Assembly (NCBI GenBank): GCA_019454045.1
Contig: SKCR01049625.1
Coordinates: 62,001-126,000 of the forward strand
Reading direction: 5' to 3'
From: Zanthoxylum bungeanum
Taxonomy: Eukaryota > Streptophyta > Magnoliopsida > Sapindales > Rutaceae
Length of the DNA: 64,000 bases
A program made the translations under genes and the position numbers. Within the stretch, counting starts at the first letter, position 1; every line of letters starts with the position of its first letter. A model generated the notes under the pieces. It saw only the letters and a list, made by a program, of their open reading frames with translations. It did not search any database and was not told the origin of the DNA. This document shows positions 21,001-32,630 of the stretch, one piece after another.

Positions 21001-22168
21001 AGTTTAGTGTGCTTGCTTATAGAGCCTATTGTAGACTCAGATAAGTCTTCCAGAAATCTGTGTTCTCTGTTTTTGATATCATCAGATTGTCTAATCTTGT
21101 CAAAGTATAGAGAATACATATATGATTGAAAGGTTAGTGGGAGCGTGAATTTACTTTCTAGTGTTATATATCTTGACAACATTATCATTATTAGGTAATA
21201 ATGAGATGTTTGTAGGTAAAAGATTTACCTAAGTCTTCTTTACTCTGTGATAACAGTGGGAGTAGTCTTGTGTATATTTGATATAAAGTTTTATATAAGA
21301 TATAAAATAAAAGACTTGTGAGATACTCCTATTAGTCGTGCATTAGATATGATCTAATAAATGACATAACAAGGCTATCTGTATGACAGTTAGTATAACT
21401 GTTCGACAGTTATTGTATGTCTTATACATAGTATTCATCTTTCGTAAAGGATGATACCTTTTTCGAAAGAAATATTGATTAGAATGTCTAATCAATGTTA
21501 TGTATCATTTGATGATGACATAATGAATACTTTGTTATGTACGATCAACAATGTCGATTTAATCGTAAATTATTACGAGTTATTTTTATACCCTAAAGAC
21601 CATATGATGGATCTTGAAACACGTTCTTTGTGATCTTTGAGATATTAAGAACAAGTTTATAATTCATGGAGAATACAATCTGCAACCATTAGGGTCACAT
21701 TAGTTTTGAGACTAATTATGACGTTAGACAGTCTACATCATAAAGAGTCAGAAAAGATGCAGTGGGAGTGTCACGAAGGATTCTACTTTTATAGTGGAAT
21801 TAAATGCAACTTATGAAGTATTGCCTTATGAAGTTGCATAGTGACCTTATAAAATAGAAGTTTTGAATTGTTATTGTGCTTGCGGTTGTCTTCATAGTAT
21901 TTTGGATTTGATCCTTAAATACTTGGACAACTCAGTAGCTGTAGCACAATACTGATGTAGCATCAGAGTCATATTAATGTATAATCTAGATTCTACAAAA
22001 TATGAATGATGCTGACTATGGGAAACGATGGAGTTTGTTTGACAAACTCAATATGTCATAGCGGACTTGTTTTTTGTTGCCTACCTCTTAAGTACTGGGT
22101 GAGATTTTGATGGCCATGTGCATACGATACACATTGAGATGTGTATATGATACCGTGGATTGGCACTA
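18003..22168 (+). other. non-coding interior of element A
   Basis: No recognisable gag, protease, integrase, RT or RNase H; the longest open frame is about 100 codons (19804-20112) and is AT-driven. Structured repeats near the 5' side (18228-18550) are listed separately. AGTGGGAG recurs at 20002, 21136, 21255 and 21761 ahead of the real polypurine tract at 22174. The whole interior matches element B's interior closely, so it was inherited as a unit. Confidence 0.85.
18228..18550 (+). repeat. four related stem-loops downstream of the primer site
   Basis: Loops with a shared core, GACCGTGCCTCTGCTGTGAG or close variants, are each closed by a different stem: CTACATCC/GGGTGTAG (18228-18264), AATCCTGA/TCAGGGTT (18327-18356), CTC.TTGT/ACAA.GAG (18404-18437, most diverged core) and TGAATATAT/ATATATTCA (18500-18550). 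The set is kept in element B at 57812-58135. The position, 230-550 nt after the primer site, is where packaging or dimerisation signals of LTR elements often lie; that role is inferred. Confidence 0.7.
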
Positions 22169-22185
22169 GAGCAAGTGGGAGAAAT
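22169..22185 (+). promoter_or_regulatory. polypurine tract of element A
   Basis: GAGCAAGTGGGAGAAAT lies immediately before TGTTGGGG of the 3' LTR. AAGTGGGAG is the usual copia-type tract. Confidence 0.85.
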
Positions 22186-24794
22186 TGTTGGGGTTGGTGC
22201 TCGGAGCGCCAATCCGGACCGTATTTATGTCTGATTCATGAATACGAACATCCCCTTATTCCATAATATTACTTATTTATGGTTGCACCTCTTGTTCTTA
22301 TATACGTATTCGATCTAATTACTATTAGATTGAAACTAAATGTGGTTTATGATATGTATATATTAGACAAAGGCCCGATAATATATAATGCAGTACACAG
22401 TTAAAAGGGAGTTTGTAATTGACATTGGGAAGTGTCACTGTTATATATATATATTATCAAACATAGTTCCTGGTCAAGATTTGCTAACACGGGTCGGTTA
22501 GTCAAATCCGTTGAGACCAGTACATGTCGTATATCGAGACTTGGTCCGATGGTTTATCCCAATAAACCATGAGTCTGAGAGACTCGTATAGACGTGTAGG
22601 TGTTTATAGTGTATAAACACTGAACGACTCACACCAAGATTCTTAATGGATGGTACACCAACGTCAATAAGAATCTTCTCGGGTTGAGTAGCATAGTGGT
22701 CCTTCGACTTGAGATACCACTGTGGATGTATGAGACATCCTCCACACTTAGATGACAGTCACGTCACCGATCTATTTAGATCAGACCTCCGCCTGTTCGT
22801 TGGGTGTGGACCGATCCTCAGGATATCCTGTGTGTATCAAGATAGGATCCGTCAGTTCTGTGTACAGAGCATAGGTAGTCCATATATAATTAGCAGTCTG
22901 TTAAATCTGTGGCCACAGTATACTTCGGAAGTAAGTTCCGATGTTATTTAGAGATTGCTAATAGATACGTCGACGGGATAATAACCTATAGAGATTTGAC
23001 GTTTACATCTATATCTCTGGTATTATCCGATACCTGTGACGGAGAGATTATACGTATGCAATGACCTCGACCTGTATGATTCAGCGAGATTATCTGTGAT
23101 CGTCATAATCTACGGGTGGATAGATTATGGACACGAAATTGGATTTCGTGACGAATATACCTGAATCTAGAGAGTCTCAATAATGAAACATACTCGTAGA
23201 GCACTAGAGCAACATTTATGAATAATGATGATTATTTATAAATCGTTTAATCGTTAAACGAAAAATACATGCGAACGGGCCGAACCGTCATTTCCTAATT
23301 AATGTGTATTTGTATTTAATATATGATATTATTAAATACACATTAATAAATAGTCAAATAAAGGTATTTGACATATATCATCAATATTGTATTTGAGATA
23401 TTTAAGTAAATATAATACATATATTTGATATATTTGTATTTATTTAATTAATTAATTATTTATTGTTAAATGATTAATATAATTAAAATATAAATATATC
23501 ACCAAATGATAAAGTTAGGAAATGATTATAAGTGTAAATGTTTGACTTTACATTAAAGAAAAAGGTTGTCAAATTGATTTTGACTTCTTAAGATATTTGT
23601 TCAAAATTGTTTGAAAAATGAAAATATCTTTCTCTTTATTTCTTGCTAAATTCGGCCATACACTTAAAATATAAGAGTTATATTTTTCTTAGTTGCATTT
23701 GTTGACTTAATTAAATGTCTTTAAAGTGTTTTTAGATATTAACCAAGTTGATCAATGTAAAGTGAAATGAAATTGAAATTACAAGACTTGCATTTCCTTT
23801 AGTGAAATTCGGCCAAGTGGAATTGGTGCAAGTATATATTATTTTTTCATTTGATTTATTCATAACCTAATACACTTTAAAAGAAAACTCCATTAATGGA
23901 AACCAAAGAAAGCTTGTGAGAAAGAAAGAAAAACCAAAGAAAAGCTTGGATTTTAGTAAGTTTCTCCAACTTACTATTAGAAAGGAAAATGTTCCTTAGG
24001 ATCTAGGCTTTAACATAGATGTTCTTCTTGGTTATTTCTTTCTTTATTCTTTGTGTTTTTGATGATGGAAGTTTTGGTGAAAGTGTAGAGCATGTATGAT
24101 GAAGGAAGCTTATGGCTATTGTAGTAATAAGTGTTCTTTTATATGGTTTTGGAAACCTTGTTGCTAATCTAGAGTTGTTGACCCACTCTTAGATGACCTA
24201 GATTTGATCTTTAGTTTTTTCATGTGTTGAGACTTGGATTGGATGGAAGAATGATGATTGAAGTAATTGATTTAACCAATTTGGTCTAATTTGTCCAATT
24301 TGATGAAATTGAAAAATTAGGGTTCATGACCAATTCCAAATTTGGGGCTTTTCAAATATGTTGTGTATTTGTGTGTGTATATGATGCGTATAAAGTTTCA
24401 TGTTCATTGGATTGCATCTTGATGTGTTTTGATGCATGAAATCACAAAGTGCACAATTATGCACCTTGGAGGAGCTCTCGGCCAAGGATGGACTTTTGGT
24501 GCTTTTGGTGTTTTGATGTTTTGAGCATCCTAAGTTCATCTTATAAATTATTTAGAATCATTCAAAATTGATTAGATCAATTTCGGACTAAAATGGACTA
24601 AATACCAAGTGTAAGGGCAATTCGGTAAATTCACTTGAATATGATTCATTTGAATTTTATTTCATAATTTGATTATTGGATAATTAAATAAATATGTTTA
24701 TTTAATTAATCCGAGAAAAAATTTTTGAAATCGGAAAATTTGATTTTCCACCGCTTCCGCTGCGTTACTGGATTAAGCCCCTAAAACCCCTACA
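22186..24794 (+). repeat. 3' LTR of element A
   Basis: It is 2609 bp. It has the same ends and hairpin array as the 5' LTR and keeps the roughly 190-bp segment (about 24357-24545) missing from the 5' copy. The open frame 22709-22951 repeats the one in the 5' LTR and is not a supported gene. Confidence 0.92.
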
Positions 24795-24799
24795 AATTT

Positions 24800-24965
24800 G
24801 ACTTAATTACACACCAGATTTGGGAAAATGCTTGAGATGAAAGTTGTAACTCTTTGTTTAGGCTTTCCAACGGTACCAAAATCACTGAAAATGATATCGG
24901 TAGCCCAAGATATAGTCAAAATACCGAGGCTATTCATGGAAGCGAAAAAATTAAAAGGGTACTGA
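24800..24965 (-). other. fragment of the old reverse LTR between two insertions
   Basis: Unique-looking, non-coding host sequence between element A and the solo LTR at 24966. It contains GGCTTTCCAACGGTACCAAAA, a phrase common in plant gypsy LTRs in my recollection. It continues at 27888. Confidence 0.4.
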
Positions 24966-25994
24966 TGTTAGTGTTCCTAGAACATGCCAAGGATCTCTAA
25001 TCATGTTTCGGTGTGTGAATATTCAAAGAAGTTGCAGAAGACTTACATTGAACAGATTTGATGGATGTATGAAGTTCAAAACTTTTGATCCCTTGTTGAA
25101 GCTCCAAGCCTTTTTGTGTATTACAAACTCAATGATTGATATCCCTATCACCTTGATTCACTCTTTGAAGTGCTAGCTCTCAAGAATTTTTGCAACAAAA
25201 ACTCAAGGGGATGAGGAGAAGCTCTCGGCAATTAGGAAGAAAAAGGGAGAGATAGATATTTGTTTTTGGTGTATTTGATTTCTAAAATCCAATTACCATT
25301 TACCATATCCAATTTTGGTATATGTCATTCCAAATGATTAAAATAAACAAAGTGTGTTGAGATTTGTTAGTGTGTTGAAGAAACAATCTAATTCTTTCAC
25401 TCAACCTTAACCACTTCCATCACTAGTCAAACTAGTTGATGTAAGTCAAGTGGGTCCCACCACTTGTAAATTCCGAATTTAAGTGGAACAATCCAACGCG
25501 CAACTTCGCTCGGGCCCGGGTTCGTTTAATTCTGAATTAACGAATTTTCCGTTGCGACATAATTAAATATAATTTAATTAAATAATTATGCCTAGTAAAA
25601 TTATTATTAAAGTCGCTTACGAATTAATTCTAAATTAATTTGTTCGCCTGAATTAAAATCCAATTTTAATTCCGCATTGAAATCTAATTTTAATTAATAT
25701 ATCCGATATATTATTTAATCGATTAATTCCAAATTAATTGTTCTCTCTCTACTATTCGAATTTTATCCCAAATAAATTCTTGCCGAAATTAATCCCAGAT
25801 TAATTCACTCTCTCTCATAATTAATCCCAGATTAATTCTGTTCGAGTCAAATGTCATTGGTGAATCTTTGGGAAACGACCCATGAGATTCCTGGATATGT
25901 TGGCAATAAATCCGGTCGTCAGACTATCCGAACACGTGCATACCCCGTACCACGTTCTTACCGATTTACAAGACATGGTTGGCTTCTAGGAAAA

Positions 25995-26635
25995 CACCGT
26001 GCCTATCCAATTCTCCAGAAATATTCTTTTAAGGAATACATAATCTTTATCAAGCGTAGTATACTAAGTATTGCGTATTACGATCCAGTATCGAATGTCA
26101 CATGCTAGGTTTGAGACTGGAATTGTGTCTGCCCCGTACGAAGCATATATCAGATCACTAGCAACTAGTCTCTTTAATCGGATAATCATGACCTTGTCAT
26201 ATTATCCCGATAGTTGCAACATAATAGAGTATCAGTTCTATATCCCTGCGTGATCATCATCTCCATATGAATGAAGTGATACTTCCATCTTGACATCACA
26301 CCCAATACACTACGATTCTCAATAAACCCAGAAGAGGCGTACACAGAACCTGTTAAAGCCCAGACGACCAAAACCAAAGTGTACTGATTGTCTTAAGTAT
26401 TAGCGTTGCAAGTCTCAGGTTAAGACCAAATACACCTACCCTGATTCGGATTCCCATAGACACATAGTCATACTACCAATGGGATTCTGAGGGGTCTATC
26501 TAGAGTGAAGCTGTTTCCGTACCATCGACAAATAGAACCTCCTATTACACTTGCATGAGTATCCAATACCCAAATATATGAGAACTATGCCGTTACACTT
26601 CTATAACGCGCACAAGTGCAATACTAGTCTATTCC
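25995..26635 (-). repeat. first copy of a 641-bp duplicated LTR segment
   Basis: It matches 26993-27634 from CACCGTGCC to TAGT(C/T)TATTCC with scattered substitutions. The two copies flank a reversed fragment of another LTR family. Confidence 0.88.
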
Positions 26636-26992
26636 CAAATATATGTTGTGTGTTTTGTGATTGGTGGCTTTGTTGATGGAATTGTTTGTGTTTTGATTGG
26701 TGGCTTTAGGTTCGGGCGTGGGCTTTGGCTTATTTTGGTGGGTTTGGTGTATGGTTTGGGTGGTGTGTGGGCTTGGTGTGTGTTTTGTGGGGGTTTGTGC
26801 CAATGATGTGTTTTAAAACAGAGGTCCAACAAGTGAACCCGAAGCTAAACAAGCGAATTAAATCCACTAAGGTGTCAATGTCTGACTCTTCCCTTCCGAC
26901 GTCCGTTTCCCGCGACTTCCATAATTTAAAGAGGTAGTGTCTCCATGCGAGACTCATCATCGGGACTTATATGCAAAAATGCAGTGCCGACA
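26636..26992 (-). mobile_element. reversed fragment of the 3.7 kb solo-LTR family
   Basis: Read on the minus strand, it starts exactly at the LTR terminus (TGTCGGCACTG, ending at 26992). It follows the first 300 or so bases of the LTR at 3612: ATTTTTGCAT, AGTCCC(T/G)ATGATGAGTCTC, GCGGGAAACGG and TTAGCTTCGGGTTCACTTG. It is truncated near 26636. The open frames on both strands are shadows. Confidence 0.8.
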
Positions 26993-27634
26993 CACCGTGC
27001 CTACCCAATTCTCCAGAAATATTCTTTTAAGGAATACATTATCTTTATCAAGCGTAGTATACTAAGTATTGCGTATTACGATCCAGTATCAGATGTCACA
27101 TGCTAGGCCTGGGGCTAGAATTGTGTCTGCCCCGTACGAAGTATATATCGGATCACTAGCAAGTAGTCTCTTTAATCGGATAATCATGACCTTGTCATAT
27201 TATCCTGATAGTTGCAACATATTAGAGTACCAATTATGTATCCATGCGTGATCATCATCTCCATATGACTGAAGTGATACTTCCATCTTCACATCACACC
27301 CAATACACTACGATTCTCAATAAACCCAGAAGAGGCATACACAGAACCTGTTAAAGCCCCGGACGACCAAAACCAAAGCGTACTGATTGTCGCAAATATT
27401 AGCGATGCAAGGCTCAGGTTAAGACCAAATACACCTACCTTGATTCGGATTCCCATAGACACATAGTCATACTACCAATGAGATTCCGAGGGGTCTATTC
27501 AGAGCGAACCTGACTCTGTACCATCGACAAACAGAACCTCCTATTACACTTGCATGAGTATCCAATACCCAAATATATGAGAACTATGTCGTTACGCTTC
27601 CATAACGCGCACAAGTGCAATACTAGTTTATTCC
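26993..27634 (-). repeat. second copy of the duplicated LTR segment
   Basis: Partner of 25995-26635. After 27634 the LTR runs on normally to its end at 27882, so this copy is in the native position and the LTR fragment sits at the duplication junction. Confidence 0.88.
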
Positions 27635-28121
27635 GCATTATCGATGTCCAGTCTCGATAATACTACGACTAGGGATATTTAATGATTAAACCTTACGTGG
27701 ATTGATATTGTCTCATATCTTATTAATACGGAACTAATCATAAGGATTTTTATCATTTATATATTCAAGTAATATAATTACAAAATGATAAAATAGCAAT
27801 TTTCTTTGTCACATAGTTAATTTGTACAAAAACCACAATGTCTTTTACAAATAGTGATGCTATGGGTCATAATTATCGAACAACTGAAACTTTGGAAAAA
27901 ATATTCCAAGCTCCCGGGAAGGGTTACAATGCTTTCAAATCCATTAATACATGATTATATCCATAATAACATATTGTGCATAAAAAAAATAACTATAATA
28001 GACATGTCATGATAATCGGGGTGCTATATATTTATATTAGCAGTGTTTTAAAAATGGAACTTGTGATTTAAAAGGTTCAATGGATTACTGGTTATACCCA
28101 TTGAACTGTTCCGATTGAACC

Positions 28122-30400
28122 TGTTGGAGTTGTTATTATGAGCGTTAATCCGTATCGTATTTATGACAAGTTCATGAATACGAGCACTCATTTTCTTATA
28201 ATGTTACCTATTTAATGGTAACACCTCTTGTGTTCTGTATACATATTCAATCTAATTTAGTTTAGATCGAAACTAACTGAGGTTTAGTGATGTATATCTT
28301 AGACAAATATCCGAGGATATACAGTAGTCCAACAGTTACAACGAGGCTTGTAATTAACATTGAGAGTTGTCACTACTTGTAGTATATTCTCAAATAAAGT
28401 TCATAGTCAAGATTTGTTGACATGTGTCGGTTAGTAAAATTCGTAGAGATCATTACATATCGTATATCGAGATTTGATCTGATGGTTAATCCCAATAAAT
28501 CATACGTCTTGGGAGACTCGTATTGACATATAGGTATTTATTTGATGAGCACTGAGCAACTCACCGGAAGTATTTCTAATAGATAGCTCACCAACGTCAA
28601 TAGGAATCTTCCCCAGTCAATTTGCATAACTAGTCCTTAGAATTGAGATACCACTGTGGATGTATGAGTGATCATCCACACTCTGACAATAGTCACCGGT
28701 CTTTCTAGACCAGACCTCTGCCTCTTCGTTGGAAGTGGACTAATACTCATGTGATGTATCCAGAGAGGATTTGTCAGTCCCGTGTGCGGAATTTAGGCAT
28801 CCACTTCATGATCTTTAAATCTCTAGCCATAGTACATTCTGGAAATGAGTTTCGAATATTGATTGAGAGGTCACGAATATGTTACGACATATATATGAAT
28901 TGTATATTACAGAGATTTGATGTTCTCATCTGTCTCCGGTACAATCTGGATAGCCTATGATGAAGGAACTATACGGTTTGCTTATAACTCAACTTGTATG
29001 GTTCACCGCGGTTATCTGTGGTCGTCATAATTTGTGAATGAGTGAATTATGGATACAGAATGTATTCTGTGATAGATATACCTGAACCTAGAGAGTCTTT
29101 CTAATAAAGTATACTCGTAGAGCAATAAGACAATTAATTATGAATAATATAGATTATTCGTAACGTTACAGATGACGGGTTATTTTTGTGTCTAATGTTT
29201 ATATGTATATGATACATAATTTGATTACATACACTTTAGGTCCAATTGAATTTTGAAAATTGTCAAATAAATAATTATTTAATTAATAAAAAATTAATTA
29301 ATTTAATAATTATTTCTTATGAAATATTCAATAAATATTCTTGGAATATTCATTAATTAATTAAAGCTTATAAGATTAGCTATGTAAATTTGGTAAAATT
29401 CTAACCATGTATTTGACTTAATTTTGACCTTATATTTATAATTATTAAAATGACCAAAATACCACTCTCTATATTAATACCCATTTTCGGCCAAGCTTAA
29501 GGGTTATGGAAAAATTGTTTTCCGTTTACGTTTTGGCTTTAAGCTTGAGAGAGAGAGAGAAAAAAGCTGACTTTTAATTTGGATAAGTCAAGTATCAAAT
29601 TGAAAGCATAGATGGATTGCTTAGGAGTTTAAACAAAGGCTTACAAGGAATTTAAGGTAAATCTATCATCCTTTGTGTTGTAAATTATTTACAATTAGTT
29701 CCAAGTTAGTTACATGAGATGTAGCTTTTATTTATGCTTGTTTGATTTGTATGGATTGATAGAAACTAAATTGATTAGCCTAGATTTGCATGTGCAAAAT
29801 TAATTAGACTAATTAGTATAATTAGGCCTAATTAGGGTGTAGGACATCAAATTGCCATTCTAGAGTTGCTTGAGCTACTCCTTGTTGACCTAAAATTGTT
29901 CTTGAGTTGTTTTATAGTGATTGACTCTCAATTGGTAATTAGAGATTTGGATTTGCATGATTTTGAATTAATTAGGTTATTAATTTGATTAATTATGTAA
30001 TTAATTCAATTATGACTTAATTTGTGAAATTGAAGTGTTGTGGATGAAATTGGATGTGTGATAATGCGTAGGAAAAATTCCCAAAATTTTCGGAATTATT
30101 CCGAAAGTGTTTTGGGAATTTTTAGTAAATATCGTATTAGGGGCAAAAATCATAATTTATAGAAATTACGATTATTCGACCATTGCTATAGTATTCTGAC
30201 AACTGTAGCAATGTGTATAATGCAAAGAAAAATTTTCAGAATCATTCCGGAAGCCTTTTGAGAATTTTCAGCAAAAATCGCATTAGGGGAAAAATGATAA
30301 TTTATCAGAATTATAATAATCAGCCATTGCTATAATGAAAGGATCATTGTAGTAGTGGGCAGATCCAATTTCAAGGCTGATCAGATTTTTCATTTTTCCT
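28122..30400 (+). mobile_element. ancient LTR of the element A family, inside the MITE
   Basis: It starts TGTTGGAGTTG and follows the A-family LTR at clearly lower similarity: the GTTGACATGTGTCGGTTAGT block, CACCAACGTCAATAGGAATCTT, the GTGGATG...CATCCAC hairpin and TATACCTGAACCTAGAGAGTC. The right half is AT-rich with a CTTGAGAGAGAGAGAG tract (29543-29559). The right edge and TSD were not resolved; it probably ends between 30060 and 30490. It shows that this LTR family is old in the genome. Confidence 0.65.
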
Positions 30401-30486
30401 GATCAACATGTTTAGTGAATCAGTAAATCGATTAACGTGTAACAGTAGATTTTTCAATACCAATTTCAAGGCTGATCAGATTTTCC
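30066..30486 (+). repeat. diverged direct repeats near the end of the old LTR
   Basis: Two copies of about 115 bp (30066-30180 and 30228-30340) share GGAATTATTCCG/GAATCATTCCGG, the TTAGGGG(C)AAAAAT box and CAGCCATTGCTATA. CCAATTTCAAGGCTGATCAG is then repeated at 30366 and 30460. Gene-free. Confidence 0.6.
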
Positions 30487-30544
30487 ACTAAAATGTCTCA
30501 CACAATTACCCATATAAAAAAAATCCCTTAAAATTAGCAAGTTT

Positions 30545-30745
30545 TTCAATACTATAAGACTTTTTATTATTTGTTTAAAGTCCTGATTGAATATCACTAG
30601 ATTTGGACCCCCTCTTTAAAAAGTCCTAATAGTCTTGATGGAATACCACAAAACTTTTTAGATTATTTAAAAGTCTTAATTGGATACCACATGACTTATT
30701 TAACCCAAAATAGTCTTTTAAAATTCCAATTCAATACACCCCTTA
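30545..30745. repeat. AAAGTCTTAATTGGATACCAC repeat region, MITE-like
   Basis: Several diverged phrases of the form AAAGTC(C/T)T(A/G)ATTG(G)A(A)TA(T/C)CAC, ending in CAATTCAATACACCCCTTA. This resembles end sequences of small plant MITEs, but I could not define inverted ends or a TSD. Confidence 0.35.
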
Positions 30746-30818
30746 AGAGTTCAATCGAAACGATCTCACGACGGTTCAATCAGCCATATGGTCTGATTTT
30801 TAAAACCATATATATTAG

Positions 30819-31268
30819 AGGTTTATGCAACTGTGATTACCGATTTAGATTTCATATTGAGCTGAGCACTTTAAAAAATTATGATTGGTATTATTAGATA
30901 ATAATTTATAAATTATACTAAAGTTGGGCGGTCATCCAATTTGCTAACCTGGAAATTCCAACGGATTGGGTTGGGTTATAAGCGGATTTGAAGCATATAG
31001 GCAGGTTGATCGGGTTGAAAATTACTAACTCGATCAATTGCAGACAGCCCTTGAAAAGGAAAAAATCATAAAGTTCCTGCTGTTGGTGAATATATGACCC
31101 CCATTCAAAAATATATAATAAATCCACTCTTTTCTAAAAAATAATTATAGTAATATCAGGTCATTCATATAATATCCCAATAATATCTGGCCAGTAAAAC
31201 ACAACGAAATTAAGAGTAATTTTATTTGATTGGTTTGTATTATCAACGGTAGTATTAAAATATTCACT
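30819..31268. other. AT-rich intergenic DNA, nothing recognised
   Basis: No open frame longer than about 70 codons and no terminal motifs. It contains GGTTGGGTTATAAGCGG and similar simple words only. Confidence 0.5.
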
Positions 31269-31445
31269 TTTTTTTTTTTGGAATATTTGGAAACCCCACA
31301 ACTAAATCATCCCTTTCAGATTTAAACGGAACAAGTAAAATTCTCGACTGTCACAAGTTCTTACAAGAAATACACTCCATATATTTGAATCCATGACCTC
31401 AATGTGAGATCCTGAACCCTTCACCACCAAGCCACGCCCATTGGG
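31269..31445 (-). mobile_element. SINE copy 1 (reverse)
   Basis: The left edge is a T run, that is, a poly(A) tail on the minus strand. The minus-strand body reads a Pol III box-A-like GTGGCTTGGTGG, then AGGATCTCA, a decayed box B (GATTCAAAT) and TTCTTGTAAGA. It aligns along its length with the better-preserved copy at 37736. No convincing TSD was found. Confidence 0.7.
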
Positions 31446-32630
31446 GACCTATTGACCATCACGCCTTCAGCTTTTGCCTTCAATAATATACTTGATTGCT
31501 AAATGTGACAATCAACATTAATTTGTTCCTATTTATTTTTAAATAGAAAACCGATGCCTAATTTAATCAACGTTAATGTACCTCACTGGCCTGTTCTTTT
31601 GCTTCCCTCTTCATTATGTATAAACATAACTAGCATTATTCTTGCATTTATGTTCGAGCTTTATAAAATCTCCTAATTATTTACCTCTAATCATGTTTCC
31701 TTTTGTTGGAAAATATGTGTTGTATTATATTGGTTTTGCAAATTTTAATCAAAAGAATCAAATCAACTTCAGGTACGTAAAAATAAACAGAACCTGAAAA
31801 TTATATATGAATTGAATGTAAATTGATTGAGGTGAGAATTTGATTTTCTAATCTTATACGAATTCAATTCCATACTGATATTGATGATTTCTTAGATGTC
31901 GTCTCTCATAATACAACAATCACTTCCTTTGATAATAACAATCTAAATCAAAGAAACAATAAAGCTATATGGATGAACTCTCTCATTAATCTTTGAAAAC
32001 AATAAAGAGAAATGAAATCTTTTTCTTTTGTGAATCTTTCATATAAAAGAAGAATATTGTAATTGTGTTGACATTTTACAATTTTTGAGAATCAACCTCC
32101 AAATAATATTCCATGTGTTCTATTATGGAACATGGAGTGTTGTGATTGAAAGAGTATAGTTCAAATTAATGTGGTTACAACTTTTCACTCAAAAATTAAA
32201 ACCCTTTGATCAAAACACAAGTCTTTTTTATTTTGAAAATCAAATTTTAAATGAAAACTTGCATCTTTTAGTGAAATAACATCTTCAAAAGATGTATCTA
32301 ATTACTAAAAAGGAGATTCCTTTTTCACAACATGCATCTTTCACTTTCAATTTCATATTTTCTGAAGCGATGTTCGGACTGCTGAACCTGATGTTCTTTG
32401 CAAACTGAAGAATTTTCAGTTGCACATTTTTTAACATTTAAAAGGGGAAAAAAATCAGCTTGGTATTCGGCAACTACTTGACCAGTGCTACTTCCTTCAT
32501 TGAGCTATGTGCGAAGTTCTTATATGCATAATCTTTGAATAACTGGCATCTGGGGAAACTGGTTAGGCTCAGAAAATAAAATTATGCTCAAGCCTAAATA
32601 TTATAAGGAATAGGATCTTTTGCATATAAA
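31446..32630. other. AT-rich non-coding stretch
   Basis: No gene or complete element seen. 31693 onwards starts TGTTGGAAAATATG and might be a decayed LTR edge. 32111-32135 holds a short inverted repeat (ATTCCATGT/ACATGGAGT). Nothing here supports a stronger call. Confidence 0.4.

Larger units (their letters stand above)
15560..24794 (+). mobile_element. element A: complete non-coding copia-type LTR retrotransposon
   Basis: Both LTRs start TGTTGGGG and end CATACA or CTACA. A perfect 5-bp duplication AATTT flanks the element (15555-15559 and 24795-24799). The initiator-Met-type primer site TGGTATCAGAGC lies 3 bases after the 5' LTR, and a copia-type AAGTGGGAG polypurine tract precedes the 3' LTR. 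The interior (17988-22185, 4.2 kb) has no gag-pol in any frame. Element B is a second copy with the same plan. Large LTRs plus a conserved non-coding interior fit a LARD-like element mobilised in trans. Confidence 0.93.
24966..27882 (-). mobile_element. solo LTR of the element C family, reversed, with internal duplication
   Basis: It begins TGTTAGTG and ends CGAACA, flanked by a perfect duplication ACTGA (24961-24965 and 27883-27887). It matches the LTRs of element C (43682-45744) along its length, in the same reverse sense. Without the inserted and duplicated parts it would be about 1.92 kb, close to the 2.06 kb LTRs of C. A fragment of the large solo-LTR family plus a second copy of about 640 bp lies inside. 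No interior domain, primer site or polypurine tract is present. Confidence 0.87.
28041..30810. mobile_element. hAT-like MITE split by an old LTR
   Basis: The outer flanks are perfect 8-bp duplications TATATTAG (28033-28040 and 30811-30818), as hAT transposases make. The ends are imperfect inverted repeats: CAGTGTTTTAAAAATGG on the left, and on the right the complement of GATTTTTAAAACCATA. GGTTCAA/TTGAACC words near both ends are typical of such MITEs. The interior is occupied by the LTR relic and an AAAGTCTT repeat region. Confidence 0.65.

Noticed and set aside
28018..28032. Exact right end and TSD for the old reverse LTR (13119-28032)
   Set aside because: CGGGGTGCTATA looks like an LTR edge, but I found no matching duplication near 13119, so ends are left open.
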